DNA of 44,939 bases, taken from assembly GCA_034431935.1 (NCBI GenBank), contig DAOUCU010000051.1, positions 1-44,939 on the forward strand, in the 5' to 3' direction. The notes under the pieces are model-generated. The model was not told the origin of the DNA. It saw only the letters and a list, made by a program, of their open reading frames with translations, and did not search any database. Positions 16,264 to 25,554 of the stretch are shown piece by piece. Position 1 is the stretch's first letter. The number at the start of each line of letters is the position of its first letter. The DNA is from JBFMDU01 sp034431935 (lineage in GTDB: Bacteria; Chloroflexota; Dehalococcoidia; GIF9; JBFMDU01). The translations under genes were made by a program, and so were the position numbers.

Positions 16264-17412
16264 TTATCTCCTTCCAGCAGCGAACTCATCGGTCTTGATA
16301 TTCCGGAACATGCGGAACTTGGGCAGGTTTATTTCCTTCTTGTAGTTTTCCCAGAACTCAATCCACTTCGGATTCTGATGATTCACCCACAGGTTCATCT
16401 CGTCGGCCTTGGCGATAGCGGCGGCGTTGGCTTCGCAGTAGCGGGTGACCATTTCAACGTTAAACTTCTGCCGCCGGTCGTGGTCGGCCGTCCATAGGCC
16501 GAGCTCTTTTAGATACTTAATCAGGCCTTCGTGGCAGGGATAGAAAGTATGGTTAAGCTCGTCCATCAGGTTGTCACGGGTCATGTACTTGCACCATGGG
16601 TGCCCGTCTTTATAGCGGGGCCAGTTCTCATCCATCCATTTAGCCAGATGATATACGTATTCAGCGTCGGTCTTTTCGTTGGTAATGTAAAGGCTGGTGC
16701 CTATTGTTCCCCAGACGCCGATGCAGGACGGTGGGCCGTTGAACATCGGACCGAAGGAGACCAGCGGGTCGATGGCACGGAAGCGGGCAGCCCCTTCCGG
16801 GTCCTTCTCTTCGTTCAGGTCTATCCAGCGCAGCCCGTAGGGGTTCTTTTCTGCCTTCATAACGGCAACGGTCGAGGAAACGATGTGTGTCATGTCGGCT
16901 TTGCCATCGACAATCAGCTGGACTTTCTCCTCAGAGCTGTAGGCAGGCACCCACTGGACATCCTTTTCTAGATCCTTGATGCCCGCCCAGGCGAGGCAGG
17001 CTTCCTGAATGCGCTGGCTGGCGACGTAGTGGCGCATATCCACCACACGAACCCCGGGTTTGATGTCGTAAATGTTCTTGATATGAGAATCACCCCTGAC
17101 CACGATTCCGGAGTTGCCGCGCGACTGCACCCATACTACCCTTATCTGGAAAGGCCCGGTATCCCGGTCGGCAAAGCGCCGGTCGCCCTCCATCATCAGG
17201 CTGGTCTCGGTGGTGCCGCCGGCGGTCATATCGAACAGTCCAAGCTTGGTATATTTGAAACGCTCCAGGCTGTCCTTGGTGTTGGCGATACGCTGTCTCA
17301 TGCCGGTGTCTTTGCATATCTTCGGCACCCAGGCGTTGTAGATGTTAACTCCGAGCCCCGTCCAGCCGATGACCCGGATGCTGTCGGGCCAGCGGTATCG
17401 TTTTCTTGCCAT
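16264..17412 (-). CDS. TAXI-family ligand-binding protein without export signal, A1
   Basis: A 382-residue TAXI-fold protein starting MARKRYRWPDSIRVIGWTG, with no signal peptide; GGAGGG lies just before the ATG. Core motifs include GGTTETSLMMEGD, RGDSHIKNIYDIKPGVRV and KDPEGAARFRAIDPLVSFG. The C-terminal extension has HEGLIKYLKELGLW, a DRRQKFNVEMVTRYCEA helix and the WIEFWENYKKEINLPKFRMF tail. It sits 72 bases after the TRAP permease gene and 3 bases before A2, so it is translated from the transport operon mRNA. It has the same length as A2 but the sequence is well diverged, pointing to an old duplication with separate roles. Confidence 0.85.
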   Translation of the reverse strand: MARKRYRWPDSIRVIGWTGLGVNIYNAWVPKICKDTGMRQRIANTKDSLERFKYTKLGLFDMTAGGTTETSLMMEGDRRFADRDTGPFQIRVVWVQSRGNSGIVVRGDSHIKNIYDIKPGVRVVDMRHYVASQRIQEACLAWAGIKDLEKDVQWVPAYSSEEKVQLIVDGKADMTHIVSSTVAVMKAEKNPYGLRWIDLNEEKDPEGAARFRAIDPLVSFGPMFNGPPSCIGVWGTIGTSLYITNEKTDAEYVYHLAKWMDENWPRYKDGHPWCKYMTRDNLMDELNHTFYPCHEGLIKYLKELGLWTADHDRRQKFNVEMVTRYCEANAAAIAKADEMNLWVNHQNPKWIEFWENYKKEINLPKFRMFRNIKTDEFAAGRR

Positions 17413-17484
17413 TTTTGATTTGCCCTCCTTCAGGAAATTGTACCTGTCATGCTTGATGATAATTGCCTATCCACGAGCCAGGCG

Positions 17485-19479
17485 TCATTTTGCTATTGTG
17501 GTTGCTAATCTTCTGCGCACTAAAGATGGCAGAATTGCGGTGGTGCAGATAACCAGACCTGCTATCGTTGATGACCAGTCAGGGAAGGCAAACAAGAATC
17601 CTCCCGGAATGAGGAGAGACCGCTGCCACACAGCTAACCGGCCTACTTTGAACAGGTAGCCCTCGAGCCCCGAGGCAAGTAAACCCAGGCCGACCATAGC
17701 AATTAGAAGATATTTCAGTATATCCACAGGGGAGCTGTTCAGGATAATCAGTGCGGGTTGCAAGAGAAAGAAGAATGGAAAGATAGCCAGGATAATCCCA
17801 AGTCGTACGGTACGGTAGGATGTTTTAACCGGGTCAGCTCCGGCAATCCCTGCGGCAATGTAAGCATGGATGGCGACCGGCGGGGTTAACCCTCCCATCC
17901 CTCCGTACATGATGAGGAAGAGGTGTACGGCGATCGTTGGCAGGCCGGTCATTTTGATAACCGCCGGGGCCATGGTAACTGCCAGGAAAAGGTAAGATGT
18001 ACGGTCAAGACCCACCGTGCCCATAGCCAGACTGAATAGGACGCCGATCAACAGGATGAGATAGACATTCTCGCCACCAAAGCCAACAATCCAGGCGGTA
18101 AGGCGCCCCGCCATTCCGGTCTTGAGCAGGCCGACCATGAAGAAACCCATCGGAAGGAAGATGGCAGTGCCGAAATTGAGCAGGCCGGCATACTGGGCAA
18201 GACCGGCTTCCACGGTCCGCCATGTCAGGCGAGTCCTTTTTGTAAAGAAGGAGAGAATAAGTACCAGAAATACGGCATAGATGGGGACGATAACACCCCA
18301 GCGCATGTAGACCAGTCCGAATACGAGAAAGGCTATGATGAGCAGATAAAGCCACCCGTCCTTTAAAGTTTTGCCTACAGGAGGTATTTCCTCTCTGGGT
18401 AGCCCTCGGAGGTTGTGCGTCGCGGCGTAGCCATCCACCTGGACAAGAAGGCCGTAGAAATACAGGAGTGACGGAATTATGCAGGCAACCATGACATCGG
18501 CGTACTCTACCTGGGCAATGATAATCATCACGAATACGCCTCCCAGTATAGGTGGCATGGTATCGCCTCCGGTGGAAGCGCAGGCTTCGATGGCGGCGGC
18601 GTATTCGGGTTCATAGCCCATGCGCTTCATGGCCGGAATGGTAAAGCCTCCGGTGCCAGCGATATTGGCGATGACACTGCCGGATAGACTGCCAAAAAAG
18701 GCGCTTGAGATAACGGCTACCTTAGCCGGACCACCGCGGTATTTGCCGGCTAGCGCAACTGCTAACTTCAGGAAGAATTCTCCGCCACCCATGCCCATCA
18801 TCATGCCGGCGAAGAAATAGAAACCGATGACAAGGTGGCCGAGAATGCGGGCGGGCAGTCCCAGCATACCGTTATCACCGAAGGCATAGTCCATGATAAG
18901 CCCTTGAAACCCCAAAGGGTATCCGGAAATCGGCCATTGGGTTGGAATGTATCCGCATATCAGAGGGTAGATGATGGCAAAGATCAGCATGCCGACAAAG
19001 CCCCATCCGCCAACCCGTCGCCCGCATTCCAGCGCCAGTAGACCGAGAAGACACCCCAGGGTAAGCCGTAGTGGAGTCGGGTTTTGAATCCATACATTGT
19101 TGCCGATGGCTTCATGGTTGATGAGACAGTAGATGATAATGCCCCAGAGGATGAACCCGAGCAGGTAGTCATACCATGGCGGTGGCTTGCGTTTCTGTGC
19201 CCTCGTGGCGCCAACTCCCAAAAAGATGTTGAAGCCGAGTGTGGCGTATAGTATGTAGTAGTACCAGACACCGGTCAGGACTCTGCCGAAAACAGGGATG
19301 GAAAACCAGAAAAGAATGAAAAAGACCAGTGCGGCGATGGAGGAAGCTACAAAAATAATCTTGAATGGAAGGGGCATCAACCGGTAGCGACTTAATCCGC
19401 CCTTGCGTTGTTCCTCGCTAGCAGTGTCATTGTGATGCCGGGCGCTTTCGGGTGACGGGTTCATTGTATTGCTACCCAT
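17485..19479 (-). CDS. TRAP transporter fused permease (DctQM type)
   Basis: A 664-residue inner-membrane protein with a small N-terminal block of about four hydrophobic segments (DctQ-like) joined to a large DctM-like block of about twelve or more. The DctM signature region is present as FFGSLSGSVIANIAGTGG and TIPAMKRMGYEPEYAAAIEA. A second motif, MYGGMGGLTPPVAIHAYIAA, is the mirrored half-site of the transporter. TRAP systems use sodium or proton gradients to import organic acids and related ligands delivered by a receptor. TAXI-type systems normally pair with fused permeases like this. It is flanked by a lipoprotein TAXI receptor upstream and two leaderless TAXI genes downstream. Confidence 0.93.
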   Translation of the reverse strand: MGSNTMNPSPESARHHNDTASEEQRKGGLSRYRLMPLPFKIIFVASSIAALVFFILFWFSIPVFGRVLTGVWYYYILYATLGFNIFLGVGATRAQKRKPPPWYDYLLGFILWGIIIYCLINHEAIGNNVWIQNPTPLRLTLGCLLGLLALECGRRVGGWGFVGMLIFAIIYPLICGYIPTQWPISGYPLGFQGLIMDYAFGDNGMLGLPARILGHLVIGFYFFAGMMMGMGGGEFFLKLAVALAGKYRGGPAKVAVISSAFFGSLSGSVIANIAGTGGFTIPAMKRMGYEPEYAAAIEACASTGGDTMPPILGGVFVMIIIAQVEYADVMVACIIPSLLYFYGLLVQVDGYAATHNLRGLPREEIPPVGKTLKDGWLYLLIIAFLVFGLVYMRWGVIVPIYAVFLVLILSFFTKRTRLTWRTVEAGLAQYAGLLNFGTAIFLPMGFFMVGLLKTGMAGRLTAWIVGFGGENVYLILLIGVLFSLAMGTVGLDRTSYLFLAVTMAPAVIKMTGLPTIAVHLFLIMYGGMGGLTPPVAIHAYIAAGIAGADPVKTSYRTVRLGIILAIFPFFFLLQPALIILNSSPVDILKYLLIAMVGLGLLASGLEGYLFKVGRLAVWQRSLLIPGGFLFAFPDWSSTIAGLVICTTAILPSLVRRRLATTIAK

Positions 19480-19532
19480 CCATGCGACTTCTTAGCGGAA
19501 AGAATGAGTTCTTCTGTGATGCTTTCCAAAAG

Positions 19533-20822
19533 CTATTTCAGCCCGAGTTCGGCAACCCAGGGTGCATCAACTTTGAGGCTTTGATGCATGGCAATCGGTG
19601 GCAGTCTCCTTTCCTTCTTGAAGTTTTCCCAGAGTTCTATCCATGCTTTGTTGCTCGGGACTACTTCAATGCCCTTTTTGTCAGCCAGGGCGATGGCTTC
19701 GGCATAGGCGTCGATGTAGACCTGCAGTATCTTAATGTTCTGTTTCTGACGCCGCTCAAAGTCATCATTCCAGAGGCCTTTCTCTTTCAGGTACCAGATG
19801 AGCCCGGTATGGGCCGGTACGTAGGTTGTTTCCAGACCCTGCATGAGCACCTGGCGGGTCATATCGGTCAGGTCACGATGGCGGTCCTTGAATTTGTCGT
19901 AGTTGTTGTCTAGCCATTTGGCGACGTTATAGACGAGATTGGGGTCGGTCTGCTCGCGGGTGATGTAATACTTCTCGCCCACAGTGCCCCAGCGACCGCG
20001 CGCCTCGGGGACTACCGTATCACCCATGACGCCGAAAGTGTACATTGGGTCGGAAAGCCGGAACCTGGCAGCTCCTTCGGGGTCAGCTTTTGAATTTAGA
20101 TCTATGAATTTGATGCCGAATGGCGCTGCCGCCGCCTCGTAGACGTATTCTGATGTCGGAAAAAACCACATGATGTCGGCACGGCCTTCGGATACAGCTC
20201 TGACGGCGCCTTCTGTTGAGCCCGAAATTACCCATTTGACCTGGTCATGCGGTACCTGTACCCAATCAAGTATGGCTTTAGGGACCTTGAGGATGCTTGG
20301 CTCGGTTGACCAGACCGACCATCGGATACCGGGTTTGATGTCGTACAAAGAGTTAATCGGAGAGTCGCCGCGGACAAACACCGCGGAGTGAGAGTTGCCG
20401 GCAACCCAGACAATTCTGGCCTGAAAACCGCCGCCCTGTCGCTCGGCGCACTCCCCGATAGCTTCGGCATGGTTCCTTACACCGGACTTCCCGGCCTCAT
20501 GGATGAACATATCGCCATCTTTGATGAGGTAGAACCTTTTATTGGCGTTGCCCTCGGGTACTACCATGATGGCCATGCCGCTATCTCTTTCAAGCATGGA
20601 GCACCAGGCAACGAGCGCGGTTACTCCGGCTGTGCCCGCCGCAACCACAGGTATCTTGTCAGGCCATTTCCAGTTCGGGTCAGGGCCGGCGGCCGAATTT
20701 CCGGTTATGCCGGCAGTGTTCCAATCGGAGCTTTTAGCAGGGGTGCATCCTGAAGCAAAAGCCGTACAAAGGAGTGAGAAAATCAAGAACCAAGAAGCTG
20801 GCTTTAAGTTTGTAGCTTTCAT
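19533..20822 (-). CDS. TAXI-family TRAP receptor, lipoprotein
   Basis: A 429-residue extracytoplasmic receptor, the only one of the five TAXI proteins here with an export signal. The N-terminus has a hydrophobic stretch ending in lipobox AFASGC, then a linker before NWKWPDKIPVVAAG. Core motifs match the cytosolic paralogues: RGDSPINSLYDIKPGIRW, GRADIMWFFP and ADPEGAARFRLSDPMYTFG. The C-terminal extension has HTGLIWYLKEKGLW, then ERRQKQNIKILQVY and WIELWENFKKERRLPPI. It most likely captures the ligand outside and passes it to the permease encoded 53 bases downstream. Confidence 0.92.
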   Translation of the reverse strand: MKATNLKPASWFLIFSLLCTAFASGCTPAKSSDWNTAGITGNSAAGPDPNWKWPDKIPVVAAGTAGVTALVAWCSMLERDSGMAIMVVPEGNANKRFYLIKDGDMFIHEAGKSGVRNHAEAIGECAERQGGGFQARIVWVAGNSHSAVFVRGDSPINSLYDIKPGIRWSVWSTEPSILKVPKAILDWVQVPHDQVKWVISGSTEGAVRAVSEGRADIMWFFPTSEYVYEAAAAPFGIKFIDLNSKADPEGAARFRLSDPMYTFGVMGDTVVPEARGRWGTVGEKYYITREQTDPNLVYNVAKWLDNNYDKFKDRHRDLTDMTRQVLMQGLETTYVPAHTGLIWYLKEKGLWNDDFERRQKQNIKILQVYIDAYAEAIALADKKGIEVVPSNKAWIELWENFKKERRLPPIAMHQSLKVDAPWVAELGLK

Positions 20823-20876
20823 TCTACTTCACCCTCCCATAGGTATGTCAGTTCACGGTTGTTGTCTTGGCACACA

Positions 20877-21353
20877 TTAGTTCTTTACCGTGCATGGCCG
20901 TGTCCTGGTAATGCTCTTATCTCCCAGTATAGCCACAACTTCGACTGTGGCCTGCCCTTCGTGGGTATGCTTGCTGATATTCCACTCCCAGGTCGCCAGC
21001 CCGCTGGCGTCGGCTATCCGTTCCTTGTCCGCTGGCATGGCACTCCGTGTGCCGGTGTCGGGGTTGATGAAGGTGAGGATGCACCGGGCTCCGGGCGCAG
21101 TCCTGACCGTGACCTTCATCGGGCCGCCCTGCGGGGTGGTGTCGGTGCAGGAAATGAAGTCAAGGGTTAAGGCGCCTGGTGGAGTCGCCGGTAGGGTAGC
21201 CACAGATGGAGTGGTTGCTGGTGCTGGTGTCGGAGCTTTGGTTGCTGGCGGAGATGCCGGTGACGTTGTTGTTGGAGCAGCACAGCCAATGGCAGGCGCC
21301 AGAACGACGATGCTGGCGACGATGAGACTTAACACCCCTTTTGTCCTGACCAC
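20877..21353 (-). CDS. small secreted lipoprotein, Thr/Pro/Ala-rich linker
   Basis: A 158-residue protein opening operon A. A hydrophobic N-terminus ends in a lipobox-like PAIGC, followed by about 40 residues rich in T, P and A that look like a flexible surface tether. The remaining 90 or so residues form a likely beta-sandwich with two cysteines (LDFISCTDTT, RTRPCTVKN). The start is GTG at 21353 with AAGGAGG five bases upstream. I do not recognise the domain; it resembles small Ig-like accessory domains. Position before the TAXI receptor suggests an envelope partner of the transporter. Confidence 0.72.
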   Translation of the reverse strand: MVRTKGVLSLIVASIVVLAPAIGCAAPTTTSPASPPATKAPTPAPATTPSVATLPATPPGALTLDFISCTDTTPQGGPMKVTVRTAPGARCILTFINPDTGTRSAMPADKERIADASGLATWEWNISKHTHEGQATVEVVAILGDKSITRTRPCTVKN

Positions 21354-21446
21354 AGCATCCTCCTTGGTTTATTGTACGGTTGAGCGACCGTTGTTAAAGA
21401 ATAATGTGTTGAAGGCTGGTATCGAGGTCTTCTGATTTCTGGTATA

Positions 21447-21473
21447 ATGGAGTATACTCGGAGTATACTCCAT
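21447..21473. promoter_or_regulatory. 27-bp perfect palindrome, probable MarR-family operator
   Basis: Two tandem copies of the 10-bp palindrome GAGTATACTC, separated by one base, lie inside a larger perfect palindrome (13-bp arms, one central base). It overlaps a TATAAT (21443-21448) on the plus strand and TATACT hexamers on both strands. It sits between the divergent lipoprotein gene of operon A and the MarR gene. Placement over the promoter fits repression of both directions and self-regulation. Confidence 0.78.
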
Positions 21474-21626
21474 ATGATCAAGGATAGCAGTAAATCGGTG
21501 GTCTTGTCAAGGGGTTGAACGGTAAAATAGTAAAGGTTTGCATTGCGGAGACTTAATCCCATAATCGGCGTTTGCATATTCGGCAAGTAAGGCATGAACT
21601 CCTTTATTCAGGGGGGAACCAGTACG

Positions 21627-22106
21627 ATGAATAATAAGGACATGGAGTACTTCTATCTCTGGACATTGATACGCAACATCAGTCATTTAATCGGCAAGAT
21701 CAGAGACCGGGAGTTAAGCCAGTACGGGCTGACAGTTATGCAGTCGGCGGCCTTATATACGGTTAATGCCTATGGTGAAAGGGCTACCCCGGCTAATATC
21801 GCCAGAGCACTGTTCCGTGAGACCACGACCATCTCCAATCTTCTGATACGCATGGAACAGCAGGGGCTGGTAAAGCGCCTTGAGGATTCGAGGCGCCGGG
21901 GACAAATCAGGGTGGTGCTTACCAAAGCCGGAGAGCGTGCCCTGAAAGACTCCAGACAGCGGGAGTCAATCAAGCGGATAATGTCGCAGTTGAATGATGG
22001 TCAGATTCAGAGATTGAGAGCAGACCTGGGAGATTTGAGGAAAGTGGCCTTGCAGGAGCTGGGGCTTTCCCCGGTGAAACCTCATTTGCCGGACAGTGAC
22101 CAGTAG
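21627..22106 (+). CDS. MarR-family transcriptional regulator
   Basis: A 159-residue winged-helix regulator. The recognition region is ATPANIARALFRETTTISNL and the wing is DSRRRGQIRVVLTKAG. Helices at both ends, LWTLIRNISHLIGKI and LNDGQIQRLRADLG, form the dimer interface typical of MarR proteins. The ATG at 21627 is chosen over one at 21594 because a GGGGGGAA site precedes it and the family N-terminus fits. It is divergent from operon A, with the operator-like palindrome between them, and convergent to operon B's last gene. It probably responds to the transported ligand or a product of the pathway. Confidence 0.9.
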   Translation: MNNKDMEYFYLWTLIRNISHLIGKIRDRELSQYGLTVMQSAALYTVNAYGERATPANIARALFRETTTISNLLIRMEQQGLVKRLEDSRRRGQIRVVLTKAGERALKDSRQRESIKRIMSQLNDGQIQRLRADLGDLRKVALQELGLSPVKPHLPDSDQ

Positions 22107-22177
22107 TCTTGCCCGTAGGCTGAGGCTGATACTTGGTGAGGCCGCGGCCTTCACCTGCCTGACTGACACTCATCTGC

Positions 22178-23488
22178 TTACGCTGTCGGGCGGAAGCCGG
22201 CTCCGCCCGGGCGTCCCTCTGCGGCCGGCGGTGCGACTAGCTTATCATAGATTGCCGGCTTCTCTTTCCTGACCAGTTCCAGGTTATCGGTAATGACGTC
22301 GTTGAGGACGCCCCATTTGCCCTTACATATCCGGTAAAGGTCATCAACCTCTTCGTCGGTCAGCACCTGGGTTGGTCGTGGAACGGAACGGCCGGCGGCA
22401 ATGTACTGCGGGCTGTTGAAGTTGAACGAGTGCTGCCACCAATCGATGAACTCGGTCCGGCCGTCTTTGCCGTCTAGCTGTTTGATGGCGCACTTGGCCG
22501 CTTTGAAGCCGGCGGCCAGTGCTCCTTTAATTGAGCATTCCACAAAAGATACCGCATCACCGGCGAAGAAGACGTTGCCCGCCACCGGCTCGGGGAGCGA
22601 CATCCTCAGCATGCGGGCGCAACCGAGCCGTTTGACCACTCTGGCCCTGGCAAACCATGATGCGAAGCGGTGGTGCTTCATGAAGCCGTCGAGCGCCGCT
22701 GGCAGATTGGTTCCCGGAGTAGCACTGGTATGGAGCTGGAAGGTATCGCCAGGCCACAGGCCGAGGGCGAACAACATATAGGAGTTGAGGCTGGGAATGG
22801 CAATGGTGATAAAGGTCGATTCGGGATATGCGGTCTCGACCCCTTCGAGGATGTACATGAGCACGCGGCTTTCGCCAAGGGGACGTCGCTTGGCGTTGAG
22901 CCCCATGGTATCGACGATGCGGGACATTACGCCATCAGCAGCGATCAGTGCTCTGGCTTCGAGCGCTTCCTGTCCGGCCCTGGTCTGTACCGGAACTCTG
23001 ACACCGCCCGGGACATTCTCGGCGGTGAGGACTGAAGTCTCTGTCCGTATTTCAGCACCTGCTTCGATTGCGGCTCCAAGCAGGTCGGCCGTAAGCACTT
23101 CCTTGTCAAGCTGGAAAGCCCAGAAGCGGTTGTTATCCGGGTAGTTCCAGATTTCGTGGCCGGATGGGGAAAGGTTAACTTTATTATGGTAGACGCGGAT
23201 CGGGCCAGTGTAGTCCACGGAGAAACCGAGCTGGAAAAAGTGGAACTGGGCTTTATCGGCATCCATCTCCAGCGTTATCTCTACCGGCTGGACGGTCCTA
23301 TCCGTGGGCTTCTTTGCGGTCATGAAGCCTTCACGGCTCATGCGGACAACAGCACTGCAGGCGCGGTTAATCTCGGAAATGTTTTTCTTTGACTCTACCA
23401 CCAGCGTCTTCAGACCGTCACGCGCCGCGGTCCTCGCGGCAATCAGTCCGGCCATGCCGGCGCCGGCCACAATCAGGTCGTATTTCAT
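22178..23488 (-). CDS. FAD-dependent oxidoreductase, geranylgeranyl-reductase / FixC-like
   Basis: A 436-residue flavoprotein of the PHBH-like superfamily. The FAD-binding motif MKYDLIVAGAGMAGLIAAR lies at the chosen start (23488), which has GGGGGTGAG before it; an ATG at 23506 would add six residues. The second FAD motif, GNVFFAGDAVSFVECSIKGA, is intact. The NAD-side sequence ALIAADGVMSRI is the expected DG motif. Related enzymes reduce isoprenoid double bonds or accept electrons in electron-transfer chains; some are monooxygenases. It follows the CbiK-like gene in operon B. The substrate is unknown; an anaerobic reductase partnered by flavodoxin is plausible. Confidence 0.85.
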   Translation of the reverse strand: MKYDLIVAGAGMAGLIAARTAARDGLKTLVVESKKNISEINRACSAVVRMSREGFMTAKKPTDRTVQPVEITLEMDADKAQFHFFQLGFSVDYTGPIRVYHNKVNLSPSGHEIWNYPDNNRFWAFQLDKEVLTADLLGAAIEAGAEIRTETSVLTAENVPGGVRVPVQTRAGQEALEARALIAADGVMSRIVDTMGLNAKRRPLGESRVLMYILEGVETAYPESTFITIAIPSLNSYMLFALGLWPGDTFQLHTSATPGTNLPAALDGFMKHHRFASWFARARVVKRLGCARMLRMSLPEPVAGNVFFAGDAVSFVECSIKGALAAGFKAAKCAIKQLDGKDGRTEFIDWWQHSFNFNSPQYIAAGRSVPRPTQVLTDEEVDDLYRICKGKWGVLNDVITDNLELVRKEKPAIYDKLVAPPAAEGRPGGAGFRPTA

Positions 23489-23507
23489 CGGCTCACCCCC
23501 AATCATG

Positions 23508-24290
23508 TTATTGAAATCTGGATATCACGCGCTCCAGGCTCTTGAGGAAGACATCCATTACTGCCGGAGTTTCGGCAAAGCTGGCGCCGACCCTGGCCGG
23601 TAAGCCAAGCTGGTTTTTCCACGAGTCCGGCTTGTCACCCGTAACATCGTTAAGGATATGCTCGCTGGTGGTAATCATCAGCGGGATGAAGAGGACATCT
23701 TTGTAGCCTGCCTTCTTGATATCAGTAAGAGAGGCGGTGCCGGGCGGGCCGTGGATGGTCCCCATAAAGACATTGCGGTAGGACTTTCTGGCCAGCTCTT
23801 CCATCTTAAGAAACGGGGCATTAGCTCTCGCTTCGTGGTCACTGCCGTGGCCGACCAAAATGTTGGCTGTGGTCGGGCCGGCGAACTGGGGTGCCATGGC
23901 CTTAAGCGTTGGTTCGATGTTGGCCGGGTCAGAGAGAAGTGGTAAACCATATTCTACTCTCAGCCCCGGTGTCGGTGTCTTCAACACCGAGTCGCTTTCA
24001 CTGCCCTCGTGGACCAGCAGACACTGGACGGCGGCTCTGGTCTTGCCCTCCCTGGCCAGATGAGCGTAGAGCTCTTCAAGACTCCGGATTGGCATTTTCC
24101 GGGTGAACAGTACTGTCTGTCCGGAGGCACGGACGCGCTGGAGTATGACCCGTCCGGTGAATGCCCAGAATACCTCGTAGCCGACGAAGCGGCTGCGAAT
24201 AAGGGTATCAATGGACTCCAGGCTCTGCTGAGCGGTTCTATCTCCGGTGCCGTAGGCGGCGATAACAATTACCGGTCGCTCTGTTGTCAT
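23508..24290 (-). CDS. cbiK: CbiK-type sirohydrochlorin cobaltochelatase-like protein
   Basis: A 260-residue class II chelatase of the CbiK branch, with two similar alpha/beta halves. The N-terminal half has IAAYGTGDRTAQQS and YEVFWAFTGRVI; the C-terminal half has LVGHGSDHEA, NVFMGTIHG and TSEHILNDVTGDKPDSWKNQ. CbiK inserts cobalt into sirohydrochlorin in anaerobic B12 synthesis, using two His and one Glu as metal ligands (H145, E175 and H207 in the Salmonella enzyme). Here H148 and H211 align with the two His, but the Glu position is H180 (GTIHG instead of GTVEG). That could shift metal choice. No signal peptide is present. It lies between the MFS and FAD genes of operon B. Confidence 0.82.
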   Translation of the reverse strand: MTTERPVIVIAAYGTGDRTAQQSLESIDTLIRSRFVGYEVFWAFTGRVILQRVRASGQTVLFTRKMPIRSLEELYAHLAREGKTRAAVQCLLVHEGSESDSVLKTPTPGLRVEYGLPLLSDPANIEPTLKAMAPQFAGPTTANILVGHGSDHEARANAPFLKMEELARKSYRNVFMGTIHGPPGTASLTDIKKAGYKDVLFIPLMITTSEHILNDVTGDKPDSWKNQLGLPARVGASFAETPAVMDVFLKSLERVISRFQ

Positions 24291-24316
24291 CTTTCAGTTC
24301 CTCCCTGTACGGCTGG

Positions 24317-25531
24317 CTAATTTCGCTTACGGCTGAACCAGGCATAGGTGCCGGTGCCGAGCATGCCCATGACCGCCGAGAAAATGAAGACGGTGCTTAC
24401 GCTGGAGGCGTCGTTTACAGCGCCCCCCAGAATAGGCCCCAGGGCCATGCCGATACTGGTAGCGGTGGCCAGGATGGCGGTGGCTGTGCCCATCCCGAAC
24501 TTGCGGCCCTCTTCGACAGTCAGGGCGGCCAGGGTCGGCATGGTGATGGTTGCACCAGCCACTCGTATCAGCATGATGACCGTAAGGTGCCAGAAATTTC
24601 CGGCCAGCGGGATGATAGCCAGGATGAGGAAATTGAAGGCGCTTCCGCCAATAAGCATCAGCCTGCGGTCAAAGCGGTCGGCCAGTCGTCCGGTATACAT
24701 CTGAAGGAATGAGGTCAGAAGCAGGTTCATGGCGACGAGGAGCCCGATGAAGGTCGGATCGATGCCGAGCTGGACGCCGGCGAAAATGGGCAGGAAAGCC
24801 ATGAAGGCACCCATACATAGCTCGAACATCATCCGGTAGGCGAAAAGGCCCTTTAGTGGGTCACTCTTACCCATTTCTCTGAACGAGGCGCGGGCCTTTT
24901 TCTTTGCCTGTCCTCGCTGTGACTCAGGCAGGAAAAGAGTCACGGCGAAGAAACCGAGCAGGGTGATAACGCCCATAGCAGTGAATGAGGCGCTCATGCC
25001 GAGATGGTCGGCCAGTGTGCCTCCAATAATAGGACCGACGCCGAAGCCGACGAAGAAGGCAGTGTTAAAGTAGCCCATCCACTTACCCTCTTCGCCCAGT
25101 GGTGCCATTTCGCCGACCCAGGCGTTGGCGATGGGAATAACCATAGCCGAAGCCGCGCCATGAAGGATCCGCACCAGTGTCAGCAGGGCCGGGTCGGATG
25201 CGAAGATATAGCCGAAGGAAACAATGCCGCAGGCTATCAGGCCAATGCTGAGGAAAAGCTTGCGGCCGCGGCGGTCGGACAGCCACCCGAAAAACGGCAT
25301 CAGCACGGCACGGGAAACCGAGTAGCTACCGAAGATGATACCTATCCAGAGGCCGGTGGCACCCATGTCCCTGGCGTACAGCGGCAAAATTGGCGCTACT
25401 ACCCCGAGGCCGAGCATTGCGGCAAAGGTGGAAAAGGCGACAACAGGAAAGCCCCGAACAAGCCGCTGGCGTTTCTGCGCGGCCTCGGGGTCAGGGGTTG
25501 GAGATGCCGATGCGCTGGCGTTTCTGCTCAA
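24317..25531 (-). CDS. MFS transporter, DHA1 / TetA-like type
   Basis: A 404-residue membrane protein with about 12 hydrophobic segments. Motif A after the second segment is GWLSDRRGRKLFLS, and its echo in the second half is GRLADRFDRRLML. A Ser/Ala/Pro-rich cytosolic N-terminus of about 25 residues precedes the first segment. The only start in a suitable place is TTG at 25531; the ribosome site is weak, so the start is uncertain. Its place in operon B, between the leaderless TAXI gene and cbiK-like gene, suggests export or import of the same ligand or its product. Confidence 0.82.
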   Translation of the reverse strand: MSRNASASASPTPDPEAAQKRQRLVRGFPVVAFSTFAAMLGLGVVAPILPLYARDMGATGLWIGIIFGSYSVSRAVLMPFFGWLSDRRGRKLFLSIGLIACGIVSFGYIFASDPALLTLVRILHGAASAMVIPIANAWVGEMAPLGEEGKWMGYFNTAFFVGFGVGPIIGGTLADHLGMSASFTAMGVITLLGFFAVTLFLPESQRGQAKKKARASFREMGKSDPLKGLFAYRMMFELCMGAFMAFLPIFAGVQLGIDPTFIGLLVAMNLLLTSFLQMYTGRLADRFDRRLMLIGGSAFNFLILAIIPLAGNFWHLTVIMLIRVAGATITMPTLAALTVEEGRKFGMGTATAILATATSIGMALGPILGGAVNDASSVSTVFIFSAVMGMLGTGTYAWFSRKRN

Positions 25532-25554
25532 TATTCGGAGTTGCTATTATACTA

